DNA of 64,000 nucleotides from JAFGAV01 sp041479055 (GCA_963702835.1 OY969762.1:2108001-2172000); one strand, 5' to 3'. Shown: positions 1 to 8,946, numbered from the stretch's first letter. The notes: generated by a model not told the origin, from the sequence alone. Program-made: numbers and translations.

Positions 1-821
1 TTCAGGGATTCCGGTTCCTCATGGAGGATGGAGTAGATCACGGATTGGTCGTGTTCTCCCCGGAATGGCAGTCTGCCGGCAAGCATCTCGTAGAGGACGA
101 CTCCCAGCGACCAGATGTCCGTCCGCTGGTCCAGGTCGCCGCCCCGCGCCTGCTCGGGTGACATATAGGCCACCGTGCCCAGCGTCGTCTGGCTCTTGGT
201 GAGTGAGCTCCCGCCCCGGAGCTTGGCCAAGCCGAAGTCCATGACCTTGGCCTGGCCCTTCCCTGTGACCATGATATTGGCGCTCTTGATGTCGCGGTGA
301 ATGATGCCCTTGCCGTGGGCCTCGCCGAGGCCGGCAGCGACCTGAACGGCGATATCCAATGCCTGCTCCGTTCTAAGAGGCTTCTTCTTGATCCTGTCCC
401 TGAGCGTCTCCCCTTCTACGTACTCCATGGCGATGAAGGGACCCTTTTCGCTCTCGCCGACCTCGTGGATGACGCAGATGTTCGGGTGGGAAAGGGCCGC
501 GGCCGCCTGGGCCTCGATGAGGAACCGCTCCTTGAGTTCAGGAGAATCCATTAAGTGCGGAGGGAGAAACTTCAGGGCGACACACCGCTTGAGCTTGAGA
601 TCCTCGGCCTTGTAGACGACCCCCATGCCGCCCCGGCCGATCTCTTCGAGGATCCGGTACTTCCCCGCGATAAGGCTGCCTTTCAAGATGAGGGGAAGGG
701 GGGTGGCCATGCTTTTTGTCAGGGAGGCCTGCTCAGGCCCCGCCATTCCCAGAGGCGTCGCGCAATTGCTGCAGAAGTGCGAGTCAACCTTGTTTTCGGC
801 GTGACAATTCGGACATTTCAT
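1..821 (-). CDS. Ser/Thr protein kinase with N-terminal zinc ribbon (partial, runs off the left edge)
   Basis: Reading the minus strand from ATG at 821 gives an open frame to base 1, so the C-terminus is outside the window. The protein begins with a Cys4 zinc ribbon (MKCPNCH near residue 1, FCSNC near 17), then a Hanks-type kinase domain: glycine loop IGRGGMGVVYK, catalytic lysine in VALKFL, HRDIKSAN, DFGLAK and the YMSPEQARG activation segment. Family knowledge: such proteins phosphorylate Ser/Thr of partners and usually continue into a membrane segment and TPRs. It is a close paralogue of the kinase at 6413-8911, and the upstream regions match too (extended -10-like TGATAACAT, reverse complement of 850-858). 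A tRNA-fragment repeat starts 220 bp upstream. Kinase identity is certain; substrate unknown. Confidence 0.93.
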   Translation of the reverse strand, partial: MKCPNCHAENKVDSHFCSNCATPLGMAGPEQASLTKSMATPLPLILKGSLIAGKYRILEEIGRGGMGVVYKAEDLKLKRCVALKFLPPHLMDSPELKERFLIEAQAAAALSHPNICVIHEVGESEKGPFIAMEYVEGETLRDRIKKKPLRTEQALDIAVQVAAGLGEAHGKGIIHRDIKSANIMVTGKGQAKVMDFGLAKLRGGSSLTKSQTTLGTVAYMSPEQARGGDLDQRTDIWSLGVVLYEMLAGRLPFRGEHDQSVIYSILHEEPESL

Positions 822-849
822 GGCGCCTTCCCCCATCGCCTATGGTCGG

Positions 850-858
850 ATGTTATCA
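850..858 (-). promoter_or_regulatory. Putative extended -10 element of the kinase gene
   Basis: On the minus strand this reads TGATAACAT, 29-37 bases upstream of the kinase start. The paralogue at 6413-8911 has TGCTAACAT in the equivalent place within an otherwise similar upstream region. The TGnTAnnAT form fits a sigma-70 extended -10; no good -35 is visible. Confidence 0.4.
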
Positions 859-900
859 TCACGGGAGCGGTCGGTCAACCGCGAAGCACGACCTCTTTTT

Positions 901-922
901 TGTGCCCAAAGTGTGCCCAAAA
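901..922 (+). repeat. Tandem TGTGCCCAAA repeats, putative integrase arm sites (copy 1)
   Basis: Two direct copies of TGTGCCCAAA (901-910 and 913-922), followed by an AT-rich stretch with two TCGAAAA/ACGAAAA-like words. Nearly the same block occurs before tRNA-fragment copies 2 and 3 at a similar distance (140-152 bp). The spacing suggests arm-type binding sites of a tyrosine recombinase. Alternatively it is the remnant of an integrase 3' end, because copies 1 and 3 can be read as related peptides (LCPxCAQK...). Confidence 0.5.
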
Positions 923-1040
923 ATATCGAAAACTAACGAAAAAAATCAAAATCCATCCAAATCGAGAAGGTCTTGAAATCGAGTGATTTACAGGGGAAGC
1001 CCATTATTATCTGCGCTTTGCGTACTTCCGCCGCTTCCTC

Positions 1041-1084
1041 CACACGGTAGAAGTCACAGGTTCAAATCCTGTATCGCCCACCAT
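1041..1084 (+). repeat. tRNA 3'-fragment repeat, putative attachment site (copy 1 of 4)
   Basis: Starts CACACGGTAG and ends with a T arm (stem ACAGG/CCTGT around TTCAAAT), the acceptor strand ATCGCCC, discriminator A and CCA. It is not a full tRNA: no matching 5' acceptor GGGCGAT or D arm lies upstream. One base differs from the other copies (GTAGAAG for GTAGGAG). The same core recurs at 6236, 9140 and 15652. The rest of 822-1199 holds the putative promoter at 850-858, the arm-like repeats and no gene I can support. Confidence 0.85.
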
Positions 1085-1199
1085 TCTTTTCAACAACTTG
1101 CGCTATCCCAAGCCCAGGCAAAACCACCGTTGTGTCCAAAATCACGCCCACTTCAAAGTCAGGAAGCCGGACGATTGCTGCCTCTTCATTTGAATGCGC

Positions 1200-2378
1200 T
1201 CATTTGACAAACCGGCCGTTCTGATAAAACAGTTCGCCGTCCACGAAAATCTCTCCCTGAGACATGTCACAAAGCATGTCCCAGTGGATGGCGGAAACGT
1301 TGATTCCCCCGCTTTCGGGGAGGCCGTGTCCGAGGGCCAGATGGATCGTGCCTCCTATTTTCTCGTCAAAGAGCATATTCTTGGTGAAGCGCTTGATACC
1401 GTAGTTCGTGCCGATGCCCAGCTCTCCGAGCCGGCGCGCGCCTTCATCCGTGTTCAGCATCTCCCTTAGGAAATCCTGACCTTGGGCGGCTTCCTCCTTA
1501 ACAACCTTCCCGTTCTCAAACCACAACTGCACATTGTCCACCTGCCTTCCGTGGTAAATGGCCGGGTAGCTGAATCGAACCCAGCCGTTGGCCGAATTCT
1601 CCAGCGGGGAGGTAAAAATTTCTCCATCAGGAAAGTTGACTTTCCCGTCGCAGACGACGAAAGGTCTCCCTTTGATCGACAGGGTCAAATCGATGTTAGA
1701 TCCCTTGAGAGAGACCTTGTCCTTCCCCTGAAAGCGCCGTGTGATTTCGTGTTGTTCGATGGACTCACTCTTCCAAGCGGCGACGGGGTCGGGCTCGTTC
1801 AGCTTGCAGGCCTTGAAGACAAAATCCCTGTATTCCCACAAGCCCATCTCGGCTTCCTGGGCCAGGGCGTTTGTCGGATAGGCCGTGACACAGCGTTTCA
1901 GCTCTTTGCCTTCAACCCGCTTGAAGACGATTTCACCGATCTTGCCGTTCGATTTCTGGAAGATCTGGGACCGTTTGGGATCCACTCCCGTCAGTTCTTT
2001 TGTGTTTGCCGGGGCATCAATACGGAGGGCAGCGCTAACATAGCCCATTTCCAAACGCTCGAGGGCATTCAAATTCGCCAATTGGTCGCTGTTGGCCGTC
2101 CGGAAAAGGATCTCCAACCGTCCGGGCAAATCGCACCGGATATACGGATAAGCTCCGGCGAGCAGCGCTTCTCTGTAGACGGCGAGGATGAGTTCTTTGG
2201 CTTCGGTTTCGGATCGAATCAAAAGCGACTGGCCGGGTTGAAGGTCGAGGGAATAGCGAACCAAAACCCGGGCCCACTTATCAATGAGCGTTTGATCGGT
2301 AGTCTCTTGGCCAAGCCCCACTAGTGCCATTTGGCCGAAGAGCAACCCCAGGAAGATAAAAACCTTGATTTTGTTCAT
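1200..2378 (-). CDS. Exported M29-family aminopeptidase
   Basis: 392 aa. An N-terminal signal peptide (KVFIFLGLLFGQMALVGLG) precedes an M29 aminopeptidase domain covering the rest of the protein. Metal-ligand regions of the family are visible: GEIFTSPLE (Glu), the GGTIHLALG His segment, and HWDMLCD near the C-terminus (His and Asp). M29 enzymes are dinuclear metallo-aminopeptidases with broad specificity. Most are cytoplasmic, so an exported version suggests peptide scavenging in the periplasm. It is the last gene of a minus-strand run with two VOC proteins and an Asp-box lipoprotein; the gap to the upstream gene is 4 bp, so co-transcription is likely. The end lies 115 bp from tRNA-fragment copy 1. 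Confidence 0.85.
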   Translation of the reverse strand: MNKIKVFIFLGLLFGQMALVGLGQETTDQTLIDKWARVLVRYSLDLQPGQSLLIRSETEAKELILAVYREALLAGAYPYIRCDLPGRLEILFRTANSDQLANLNALERLEMGYVSAALRIDAPANTKELTGVDPKRSQIFQKSNGKIGEIVFKRVEGKELKRCVTAYPTNALAQEAEMGLWEYRDFVFKACKLNEPDPVAAWKSESIEQHEITRRFQGKDKVSLKGSNIDLTLSIKGRPFVVCDGKVNFPDGEIFTSPLENSANGWVRFSYPAIYHGRQVDNVQLWFENGKVVKEEAAQGQDFLREMLNTDEGARRLGELGIGTNYGIKRFTKNMLFDEKIGGTIHLALGHGLPESGGINVSAIHWDMLCDMSQGEIFVDGELFYQNGRFVK

Positions 2379-2382
2379 TCCT

Positions 2383-3429
2383 TTATTCTCCCTTTGGATA
2401 CTTATCCCCGGATCTTCCTGTCTTCGGCTGGAACATTTCCATCCAAATCCCGTGCGTTACGTCAGGCGGGATCATAATGCTCCGGCCGTAAAATCCGTCG
2501 TAAGGTTCCAGCTTGTGCCCGGAGTGGCCCTCCACCCAAGAGCGTGCTTGGTTTAGGTCAGAAACTTCGATGCTGATACCGATAATGTTTCCATCATCGT
2601 GATCTGAAAGGAACTTGTTTAAGACGCCATTTTTATCGGCGGATCGCAGCAGGAGCATTTTCCCGATGCCGGCTTTGACATCCCGGCCTTCAGCCCCCAG
2701 GAATTTCGCCTCCCGCCGTTCGCCCGGTTCGAGGCCCGCATCCTCAAGGTTTCGAAGGCTGGCCTCCAAGTCGCGCACAGCGAACCAGACCGAGTGAATA
2801 CGTAGGGCGGTATTGGGATGGGCCATCATGCCCTGTTCCCGCAGGGCGACAAGCCTCCCGGGCCTCTCGGAGGAGACATACTCGATAAAGAAAAGGACAT
2901 TCGACAACATAAAAGGTTGTTTTTCCCCTGAAGGTTTGTCGGAAATGAATACATAGTAGTACGGAGGTGGAGGCTGCTTAGGCTGCCCTTCCTTCGTGGG
3001 ACTCTCCTCCCCACTCAGGACGGCCTCAAAGCTGTGGGCCTTCAGATAACCGGCCGCGTCCTTTGCGGACGATGTTGCCAGGCCCAAATAAATTGCCCCT
3101 TCGTGCTTCTCCGCGAAAGCCGCAAAATACTTGGTTTCATCCGTTACGTTAGCAACAGAAAACAGCTCCAGATAACTGTTGTTCTCAAAAAAAATGAAGC
3201 TTCTTACTGTTCCGTCTGTAGAAGGCGGAGCTTTAGAGTACTTGAAACCGAGCACCTGTTCGTAGTCATTAATGGTTTTTCCGAGGTCTCGAACCGCTAT
3301 CCCGACGTGATCGATCCCGCGGCCAGTGCCGAGAAGCGAATGAGCCGGCTTCTGGGCTTGAGTGACTGCCAAGCCTTGCAGAACAAAGACAAAGAAAAGC
3401 ACGGGGATAATGAATTTTCTCAATGGCAT
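2383..3429 (-). CDS. Exported VOC/glyoxalase-fold protein
   Basis: 348 aa. The start is set at ATG 3429 because GGAG lies 8 bases upstream; a start 21 bases earlier would overlap the preceding gene. A signal peptide (FIIPVLFFVFVLQGLAVTQA) is followed by two vicinal-oxygen-chelate modules: GIDHVGIAVRDLGKT near residue 36 with YLELFSV, and a second around residue 205 (IHSVWFAVRDLEASLRNLEDAG). VOC proteins bind a metal and act as lyases, dioxygenases or isomerases; the substrate cannot be told. It sits 2 bp after another VOC-like protein, so the two may have diverged from a duplication. Confidence 0.75.
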   Translation of the reverse strand: MPLRKFIIPVLFFVFVLQGLAVTQAQKPAHSLLGTGRGIDHVGIAVRDLGKTINDYEQVLGFKYSKAPPSTDGTVRSFIFFENNSYLELFSVANVTDETKYFAAFAEKHEGAIYLGLATSSAKDAAGYLKAHSFEAVLSGEESPTKEGQPKQPPPPYYYVFISDKPSGEKQPFMLSNVLFFIEYVSSERPGRLVALREQGMMAHPNTALRIHSVWFAVRDLEASLRNLEDAGLEPGERREAKFLGAEGRDVKAGIGKMLLLRSADKNGVLNKFLSDHDDGNIIGISIEVSDLNQARSWVEGHSGHKLEPYDGFYGRSIMIPPDVTHGIWMEMFQPKTGRSGDKYPKGE

Positions 3430-3431
3430 TG

Positions 3432-4295
3432 TTATTTCTCCACGAGCCATATCGCTAACCTCTCAATTGCCATAGGAGAGATCCTGATGTGACCGGCGTC
3501 GTCCTTGGCCAGCAATTGGCGCTCCTTCAGGAACTTCTCCGCTTCGGCGAGGAATCGAACGGTCAGGACTATTCCCTGAATGCCGGGCGAATCGGCACGC
3601 ACGAGGCGGATCCGCGGGCCGGTATTGAAAACGAATGCATCCTCGAAAATCCGGGGCGACGGCGCAAGCAGAGCGCTCCACTTGCTCCGCGCCTCCTCTA
3701 AATTCTGGACTCCGACCGTGATCTCGGCGACGCCGACGATTCCTAAGGGGCCTCCCTTATTTGTCGCCAACTCGTCCCTGGCCGCTTTTCGACGCACGGC
3801 CACGGCCTGCCGGTCTTTGTAATCGCAGAAGAAGACATCCGCCTCCGTCGGGGGAAAATCCTTCAGACCTAAGCTGGCCCATTCGACTCGCGCCTGCCCC
3901 CCGGGGATCTGATACTTATGCGTCCGGACTTCCGTATGGGGAATGTTTCGCTGGGTTAGCTCGATAGCGGTCGCGTCGGCCCCTCCTGTGGGCTCGAAGG
4001 CGATCCCTTGAAACTCCGTCTTCATGGGCTTGTTTCTTTGGGGCGGGAATACCACGAATTCCAATACGACGTTGCCAAGCGAAAGGCCGCCGCTTGCAAA
4101 CGACTCGCGTTCGAAGAACGGCCATACCTCGGGCAGCTGGAACGTGTCCTTGAAATAGGTGAAGAGCAACTGCGCCCGATCAGACGCCAAGTAGAAGTGT
4201 TCGACCCTCGTCGCCAGAGGCCGCTCCTCCGCCCGCAAGCCAAGAGCACTAAAACAGAGCGTTACCCCCATGAAGAGCAATAAGGTTCGTTTCAT
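3432..4295 (-). CDS. Exported VOC-like protein
   Basis: 287 aa with an N-terminal signal sequence (LLLFMGVTLCFSALGLRA). The body has a VOC-like two-module pattern: HFYLASDRAQLLFTYFKDTF near residue 33 and VAEITVGVQNLEEARSKW near residue 190. The metal-binding residues of classical glyoxalases are not obvious, so it may bind a ligand rather than catalyse. It stops 2 bases before the start of the next VOC gene and follows the Asp-box lipoprotein gene by 51 bp, in the same direction. Confidence 0.65.
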   Translation of the reverse strand: MKRTLLLFMGVTLCFSALGLRAEERPLATRVEHFYLASDRAQLLFTYFKDTFQLPEVWPFFERESFASGGLSLGNVVLEFVVFPPQRNKPMKTEFQGIAFEPTGGADATAIELTQRNIPHTEVRTHKYQIPGGQARVEWASLGLKDFPPTEADVFFCDYKDRQAVAVRRKAARDELATNKGGPLGIVGVAEITVGVQNLEEARSKWSALLAPSPRIFEDAFVFNTGPRIRLVRADSPGIQGIVLTVRFLAEAEKFLKERQLLAKDDAGHIRISPMAIERLAIWLVEK

Positions 4296-4346
4296 GGTCC
4301 CCTCCTTTCCATAAATATTGCGCGCAATCGGGACGCATCCGCGTCA

Positions 4347-5672
4347 CTATCTCTTCACCTGGCCTTCACCACGGCGCTCTTCGAGCTTCCAGAACGAGAA
4401 TCCATACTGATTTTCGTGCTTGTTCTGAATAGGGCTGACGACGGCCAAGCCGCCCGTGTGCAGGAACAGGATGGGCAGGTATTCGCCGGCGGTATCGCGA
4501 ATCAGGGGATCGTCCGGCCAGGAGGGATTCTGCCGCCAACTGTTGGGGCTGAACGGCGGGGCCTCGACGAAACGGGGCGGCGCTCCGCCTTCGCCGACAT
4601 CGATGCGGGCCGCGTGGGCTCGCCACGTCCCTGTCCAGCCTGAAAACCAGGTCGCCGCCAGTTCACCTCGACCGCGCGCCACCAGATAAGGGAAGTACGC
4701 CACTTCGGGACTCTCCGCCAGTTGCCAAGTCTTCCACGTCGCGCCCTGATCGATGGAACGCCCCAGCCATACGCCTTTTAAGTTAGTCCAGAATGAATAG
4801 AGGACGCCTCGCGCGTCCCAGGCGAGCGGTTCCACCCATCGCGGGACGGGGAAATCGTTCTGCGGATTCCACTCGCGGGTGCCCGGCGCCGCATGCTTTT
4901 GCCAGGTCATCCCCCCGTCCGTGCTCACGGCGATGAGGTCGACACCCTCATCGTACTTGGTACCTGATGCCGATGGCGGCACAACCCGCACGGCAACTTC
5001 GCCGTTCGGACCTACGGCCAGGTGACTCGAACCGCCTTGCAGATGGATTCGGGCCCGCTCTGTCCAGGTCAGGCCACCGTCCTGGCTTACGGCATGACAG
5101 ACACCCTTTCCATCATTCCAGATCGCGTGGGCCGTGCCGTCCGCCGCGACCTCGACCCAGGGACGATCGTCGAACCGGGTTTTCGAAAGCAACGTCCACT
5201 TCCAGGTCGCGCCCGCGTCCTTGCTGACGCCGATGCTGACCTGTTTGCCCTCGCTCTTCTCCGGGTCATAGATCATCGTTATAAAATAAAGAGTGCCGTC
5301 GCCGGCCGCCGCTAGATCCACGTCGGAATTTCCGGCCGCGCCGTTCGCCTCGGTCCCGACATGGATCCGGGCCCAGGTCGTCCCTCCGTCCTGGCTCTTC
5401 CAAAGGGTCGGCTCATCCGTCTTCTTCCCGCCTTGATGGGAGGCCCCGTACCCCGCCACGAAGAGCGTGCCGTCGGGGTGCTCCACGATCATCGGCTCGC
5501 AGGCAACCACGTCGAGATGATCAATGGGCGGGGCCAAGGCCAGCGTCCACGGAGGTGCCGTCTCAGGCGCCGCGCGGCGAACATCGCCGGAGCGCCCGCA
5601 TTGGGTCAAGGCGCCTAGACACAGCGCCATCACGCCCGACCACTGCAGAAACCGAATCCGGCTTGGTTTCAT
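4347..5672 (-). CDS. Asp-box (BNR) repeat lipoprotein, sialidase-like
   Basis: 441 aa. The signal peptide ends in a lipobox (GALTQC, Cys near 25), predicting a lipid-anchored envelope protein. At least five Asp boxes of the type SxDxGxTW are present: SQDGGTTW, SKDAGATW, SQDGGLTW, STDGGMTW and SIDQGATW, as in six-bladed sialidase/BNR propellers. Sialidase family members hydrolyse glycosidic bonds, but Asp boxes only mark the fold; I do not see a clear arginine triad. The ATG overlaps the stop of an upstream truncated reading frame (ATGA), so this gene was once internal to an operon. Downstream come two VOC genes and the M29 peptidase. Confidence 0.75.
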   Translation of the reverse strand: MKPSRIRFLQWSGVMALCLGALTQCGRSGDVRRAAPETAPPWTLALAPPIDHLDVVACEPMIVEHPDGTLFVAGYGASHQGGKKTDEPTLWKSQDGGTTWARIHVGTEANGAAGNSDVDLAAAGDGTLYFITMIYDPEKSEGKQVSIGVSKDAGATWKWTLLSKTRFDDRPWVEVAADGTAHAIWNDGKGVCHAVSQDGGLTWTERARIHLQGGSSHLAVGPNGEVAVRVVPPSASGTKYDEGVDLIAVSTDGGMTWQKHAAPGTREWNPQNDFPVPRWVEPLAWDARGVLYSFWTNLKGVWLGRSIDQGATWKTWQLAESPEVAYFPYLVARGRGELAATWFSGWTGTWRAHAARIDVGEGGAPPRFVEAPPFSPNSWRQNPSWPDDPLIRDTAGEYLPILFLHTGGLAVVSPIQNKHENQYGFSFWKLEERRGEGQVKR

Positions 5673-5809
5673 GCTGAACCTCCTTCTTTAGATAGATTCT
5701 TGTACGTGAGAGCGAGGACGGCGAACCAAATGGCCGTGACGGCCTTGCTCCATTCTTCCTGCAGCGGAAGGCCCAGCGGTGCCGGGACATAGACGGCCAC
5801 TTTGTGAAG
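5669..5809 (-). pseudogene. C-terminal remnant of an unknown membrane protein gene
   Basis: A minus-strand frame closed upstream by an in-frame stop encodes about 45 residues ending in AVTAIWFAVLALTYKNLSKE, a membrane-like segment with a short basic tail. Its TGA overlaps the ATG of the Asp-box lipoprotein gene in the arrangement ATGA, typical of translationally coupled genes. This suggests the 3' end of a real gene whose 5' part was lost. The break lies 280 bp from the repeat block preceding tRNA-fragment copy 2. The family cannot be named. Confidence 0.45.
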
Positions 5810-6083
5810 TCAAAGGATAGCTGCCCCCAGGCACCCGGCTCAGAACAGCAACCTGATGCTTCTGGAGCTCAATTGGACGCACCCCTCCTTGAGCGACTTG
5901 AAAAATGCCTATTCCCAGCCGCGCTCCTATTTCTTCCCAGGACTTTTCAGTCACCCAAGCTTCCGAGTATTCATGGAAATCAGTGATTAAGGCAGGAGAT
6001 TTCAATCGACTCGCCCCCACCCAAAATGAATATGTATCCAAGCCCGCAAAAAAGCAAGAGGAAGCCCAGGCCGACCGCCTAAA
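5810..6083 (+). other. Intergenic stretch with no supported gene
   Basis: Several short overlapping open frames exist on both strands. None has a convincing ribosome binding site or recognisable domain. It separates the truncated operon end (5809) from the repeats before tRNA-fragment copy 2 and is probably decayed DNA. Confidence 0.4.
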
Positions 6084-6107
6084 ACTGCGCCCAAACTGCG
6101 CCCAAAA
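6084..6107 (+). repeat. Tandem CTGCGCCCAAA repeats, putative integrase arm sites (copy 2)
   Basis: Two direct copies of CTGCGCCCAAA followed by an AT-rich run with ATCGAAAA. It lies 152 bp before tRNA-fragment copy 2, the same distance as for copy 3 and near that for copy 1. Confidence 0.5.
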
Positions 6108-6235
6108 ATTTCTAAAATAATCGAAAAGCGTCAAAAAATATCGAGCAAGATCAAAGAGGGAAACCGACGAAAAAGCCTTCGAATATTGAGTATTTCTTTT
6201 ATTTTCTGTGACTTGGCTTTCTGCCTGGCTTCTTA

Positions 6236-6279
6236 CACACGGTAGGAGTCACAGGTTCAAATCCTGTATCGCCCACCAT
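6236..6279 (+). repeat. tRNA 3'-fragment repeat, putative attachment site (copy 2 of 4)
   Basis: Same 44-nt core as copies 3 and 4, from CACACGG through the T arm to CCAT. The bases just upstream (CTTA) match copy 4 but not copies 1 and 3 (CTCC or CTTC-TCC type), so two flank classes exist. No tRNA 5' half is present. Bases 6280-6412 contain no supported gene. Confidence 0.85.
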
Positions 6280-6412
6280 TTTCTTTTCCAAAAATGCCTG
6301 CTCCGTTATGGCACTCCTGGATTGTTCAAGGGGGCTGACCAAGCAAAAAAAGCTTTGGAGGCGTATCATTTTTTTCAGAGACGCCTACGGGTCTCCCCTG
6401 AACGCATTCCCC

Positions 6413-8911
6413 CTATATTTTTCCGTCCACGGGGAGCCCTATGCGGCGAAGCAGGGCCTGGAAGCGCGGATCGGAACGCAGGGCGTCCCAGTTGGGCATG
6501 CCGAGATAGGGCAATTCGGGATCGCGAATATCGTAGGCCTTATAAAGCCAGCTAATGGCACGGTCCTTGTCGCCGGCTTCGAAGTACCGCAGGGCTATGG
6601 AAAAGGCGCTAAAAAATTTGGACTTCTCATACCTGGCCGCCAGGACATCGGCGATACCCCGCTGTGCGCCCTCGTATCCGCCTTCGGCGAGGCCCCGTTC
6701 GAAAGCCGCGACGCGTTCAGGATCGCGGGCGATCCTCACCCTCTGGTCGGCCAGCAGCTCGTTGTGCATTCCCTTGATGATATACACTCGTTGAATAATG
6801 CTGTACGTGACCTGCAAATTGGGCTGAATGGAGATCGCGATGCGGGCGGCGGCGAGGACGTCGTCATAGCGTCGAAGGTACGCCAGGACGACCGCGTGCA
6901 GGCCGTGATACAGCGCGTTGAACGGGTCCAGCTTGACCGCCCTCTCGCTGTGGAGGATGCCATCGAGGGCGCGCCCCCTTATCGCCAGGAAGTGGGCATA
7001 GTAGGCGTGGGCATTGGCGGCGTTGGGATTGAGCTCGAGGGCGCGCTTCCACTCCGGCTCGGCGCCGGCCCAGTCCCATTCGGACCAAGTCCTGACCATA
7101 GCCAGGGCTTCGTGCGCCTCAGAGGAGTTGCCGTCCAGGGCGATGGCCTGAAGCGCCGCTTCCTTGGCTTTGGGTCCGGCCTCGGCCGGGGACGCGAATA
7201 TCATTTGCTGGCGGGCCAGCCAAACATTCGCCAAGCCGGCGAAGGCCGGGGCATAGGAGGGGTCCTTTTTTAGCGCCGTCTCAAACTGGCGTTGAGCGGC
7301 GTCGAGATCGTCCGGCTCCAATTTCTGCCAAAGGGAGGATCCTTTGAGATAGGCATCATAAGCCTCGGGATTGATCGTCCGAACGATGGCCAGGCGGGCC
7401 TCCTCGGCCGGAAGCAGCTTGACCGCCAGGGTTTTAGCCACGCTTTGCGCCACCTGACCTTGCACCGTCAGGATGCCCGAGAGGTCGCGGTCGTAAGTGT
7501 CGGCCCAGAGCTGGGTTTGGTCGCTCACGCGAATCAGCTCTGCGGTGATCCGGATGCGGTCCGCCTCCCGCCGGGTGCTGCCTTCCAGGACATAATCCAC
7601 GCCCAATTCGCGGCCGATCTGGTCGATGGGCGTTTCGGCCTTCTTGTAGCGCATAACCGAGGTGCGGGCTATGACGCTCAAGGCCGCCGGATGCAGGCGG
7701 CCGAGTTGGGTGATCATCTCCTCGGTCAAACCGTCGCTCAGGTACTCCTTCTCCGGATCGCCGGTGAGGTTGACGAACGGCAGCACCGCCAGGCGGATAG
7801 CGGGCTCGGCACGCCCCTTGCCCTCGAAAACGCGGTCGCGGAAGCCGCCGATGTTGAGGCCGAAGAGAACGATGACGGCGGCCAGGGCGCCGCGGAGAAG
7901 ATAGGTCAGGCTCAATCCAAGTCGCTTTCTCCTCGCCCTTCGCTTGGCCCGGACGGGCCGGAGGCCTTCGGCGAAGGCTTTGAGGTCTATACGAAGATCC
8001 TCCATGGTCTGGTAACGGTCGGCCGCCTTTTTAGCCAGGGCCAGAAGGACGGTGCCGTCCAGCCCGGACGGCGGGCCGGCCTTCATCTCGGAGGGCGCCT
8101 TCGGCTCCCTGTAGAGGATCGAGTGGATGACCGTCTGGTCATGATCCCCCTTGAACGGCAACTCTCCTGTGAGCATTTCATAAAGGACAATCCCGAGCGA
8201 CCAGATGTCCGTGCGTGCGTCCAGATCTTCCCCCCGCGCCTGTTCCGGCGACATATAGGCCACGGTGCCCAGCGTCGTCCGGGTCCTGGTGAGCGAAGAC
8301 GCTCCCCGGAGCTTGGCCAGCCCGAAGTCCATGACCTTGGCCTGGCCCTGGTCCGTCACCATGATGTTGGCGCTCTTGATGTCCCGGTGGATAATCCCCT
8401 TGCGGTGGGCCTCGCCAAGGCCCGAGGCCACCTGGCCGGCGATGGCCAGCGCCTCATCGACTTTCAACGGTCCCTTTCTGATCCTGTCCTTGAGGGTCTC
8501 TCCCTCGACATACTCCATGGCGATGTAAGGATGCTCTCCGCTTTCGCCGACCTCATGGATGACACAGATGTTCGGATGGGAAAGCGCCGCCGCCGCCTGA
8601 GCTTCGATCAGGAAACGTCCCTTGAACTCGGCGGAGTCGGCCAACTGCGGCGGGAGGAATTTCAGCGCGACCGTACGTTTAAGCTTGACGTCCTCAGCTT
8701 TGCAGACGACACCCATACCGCCCCGTCCGATCTCCTCGACGATCCGGTACTTTCCGGCGACAAGGCTGTCTTTGGAGATGACCGGAAGAGCGGTGATCAG
8801 GGATTGGGTCGGGAAGGTTCCTTCGGCGCCCGACGGGTTCATGGGAGCGGCGCAGCTGCCGCAGAACCGCGAACCTTCCTTATTCTCGGAATGACAATTT
8901 GGGCATTCCAT
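6413..8911 (-). CDS. Membrane Ser/Thr kinase: zinc ribbon - kinase - TM - TolB/cyclase-type domain - TPR
   Basis: 832 aa, apparently complete. Order: Cys4 zinc ribbon (C3, C6, C17, C20); kinase domain about 55-315 with IGRGGMGVV, K84 in VALKFL, HRD 175-177, DFG 195-197 and SPE 221-223; a basic stretch (RAKRRARRKR); one membrane segment near 335-355; a domain about 374-490 of the type seen in cyclase/TolB-like proteins (AVLPFVNLTGD, VDYVLEGSTR, LWADTYDRDL); then TPRs to the end. All catalytic kinase residues are present. The kinase would face the cytoplasm and the TPR half the periplasm. Known role of the class: signal-responsive Ser/Thr phosphorylation; ligand and substrates unknown. It stands alone between tRNA-fragment copies 2 and 3 and is a close paralogue of the partial kinase at 1-821. 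Confidence 0.92.
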   Translation of the reverse strand: MECPNCHSENKEGSRFCGSCAAPMNPSGAEGTFPTQSLITALPVISKDSLVAGKYRIVEEIGRGGMGVVCKAEDVKLKRTVALKFLPPQLADSAEFKGRFLIEAQAAAALSHPNICVIHEVGESGEHPYIAMEYVEGETLKDRIRKGPLKVDEALAIAGQVASGLGEAHRKGIIHRDIKSANIMVTDQGQAKVMDFGLAKLRGASSLTRTRTTLGTVAYMSPEQARGEDLDARTDIWSLGIVLYEMLTGELPFKGDHDQTVIHSILYREPKAPSEMKAGPPSGLDGTVLLALAKKAADRYQTMEDLRIDLKAFAEGLRPVRAKRRARRKRLGLSLTYLLRGALAAVIVLFGLNIGGFRDRVFEGKGRAEPAIRLAVLPFVNLTGDPEKEYLSDGLTEEMITQLGRLHPAALSVIARTSVMRYKKAETPIDQIGRELGVDYVLEGSTRREADRIRITAELIRVSDQTQLWADTYDRDLSGILTVQGQVAQSVAKTLAVKLLPAEEARLAIVRTINPEAYDAYLKGSSLWQKLEPDDLDAAQRQFETALKKDPSYAPAFAGLANVWLARQQMIFASPAEAGPKAKEAALQAIALDGNSSEAHEALAMVRTWSEWDWAGAEPEWKRALELNPNAANAHAYYAHFLAIRGRALDGILHSERAVKLDPFNALYHGLHAVVLAYLRRYDDVLAAARIAISIQPNLQVTYSIIQRVYIIKGMHNELLADQRVRIARDPERVAAFERGLAEGGYEGAQRGIADVLAARYEKSKFFSAFSIALRYFEAGDKDRAISWLYKAYDIRDPELPYLGMPNWDALRSDPRFQALLRRIGLPVDGKI

Positions 8912-8937
8912 GAATCGCCCTCAACCCTGATGCCCGG

Positions 8938-8946
8938 ATGTTAGCA
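8938..8946 (-). promoter_or_regulatory. Putative extended -10 element of the kinase-TPR gene
   Basis: Reads TGCTAACAT on the minus strand, 27-35 bases upstream of the ATG at 8911, at the same place as TGATAACAT before the paralogous kinase at 1-821. Conservation between paralogues is the main support. Confidence 0.4.

Noticed and set aside
5688..6134. 148-codon minus-strand frame
   Set aside because: No domain, and it crosses the remnant reading frame and the repeat block; coding quality changes along its length.
7292..8944. 550-codon plus-strand frame
   Set aside because: It is antisense to the kinase-TPR gene, has no domain and reflects GC-rich codon structure.
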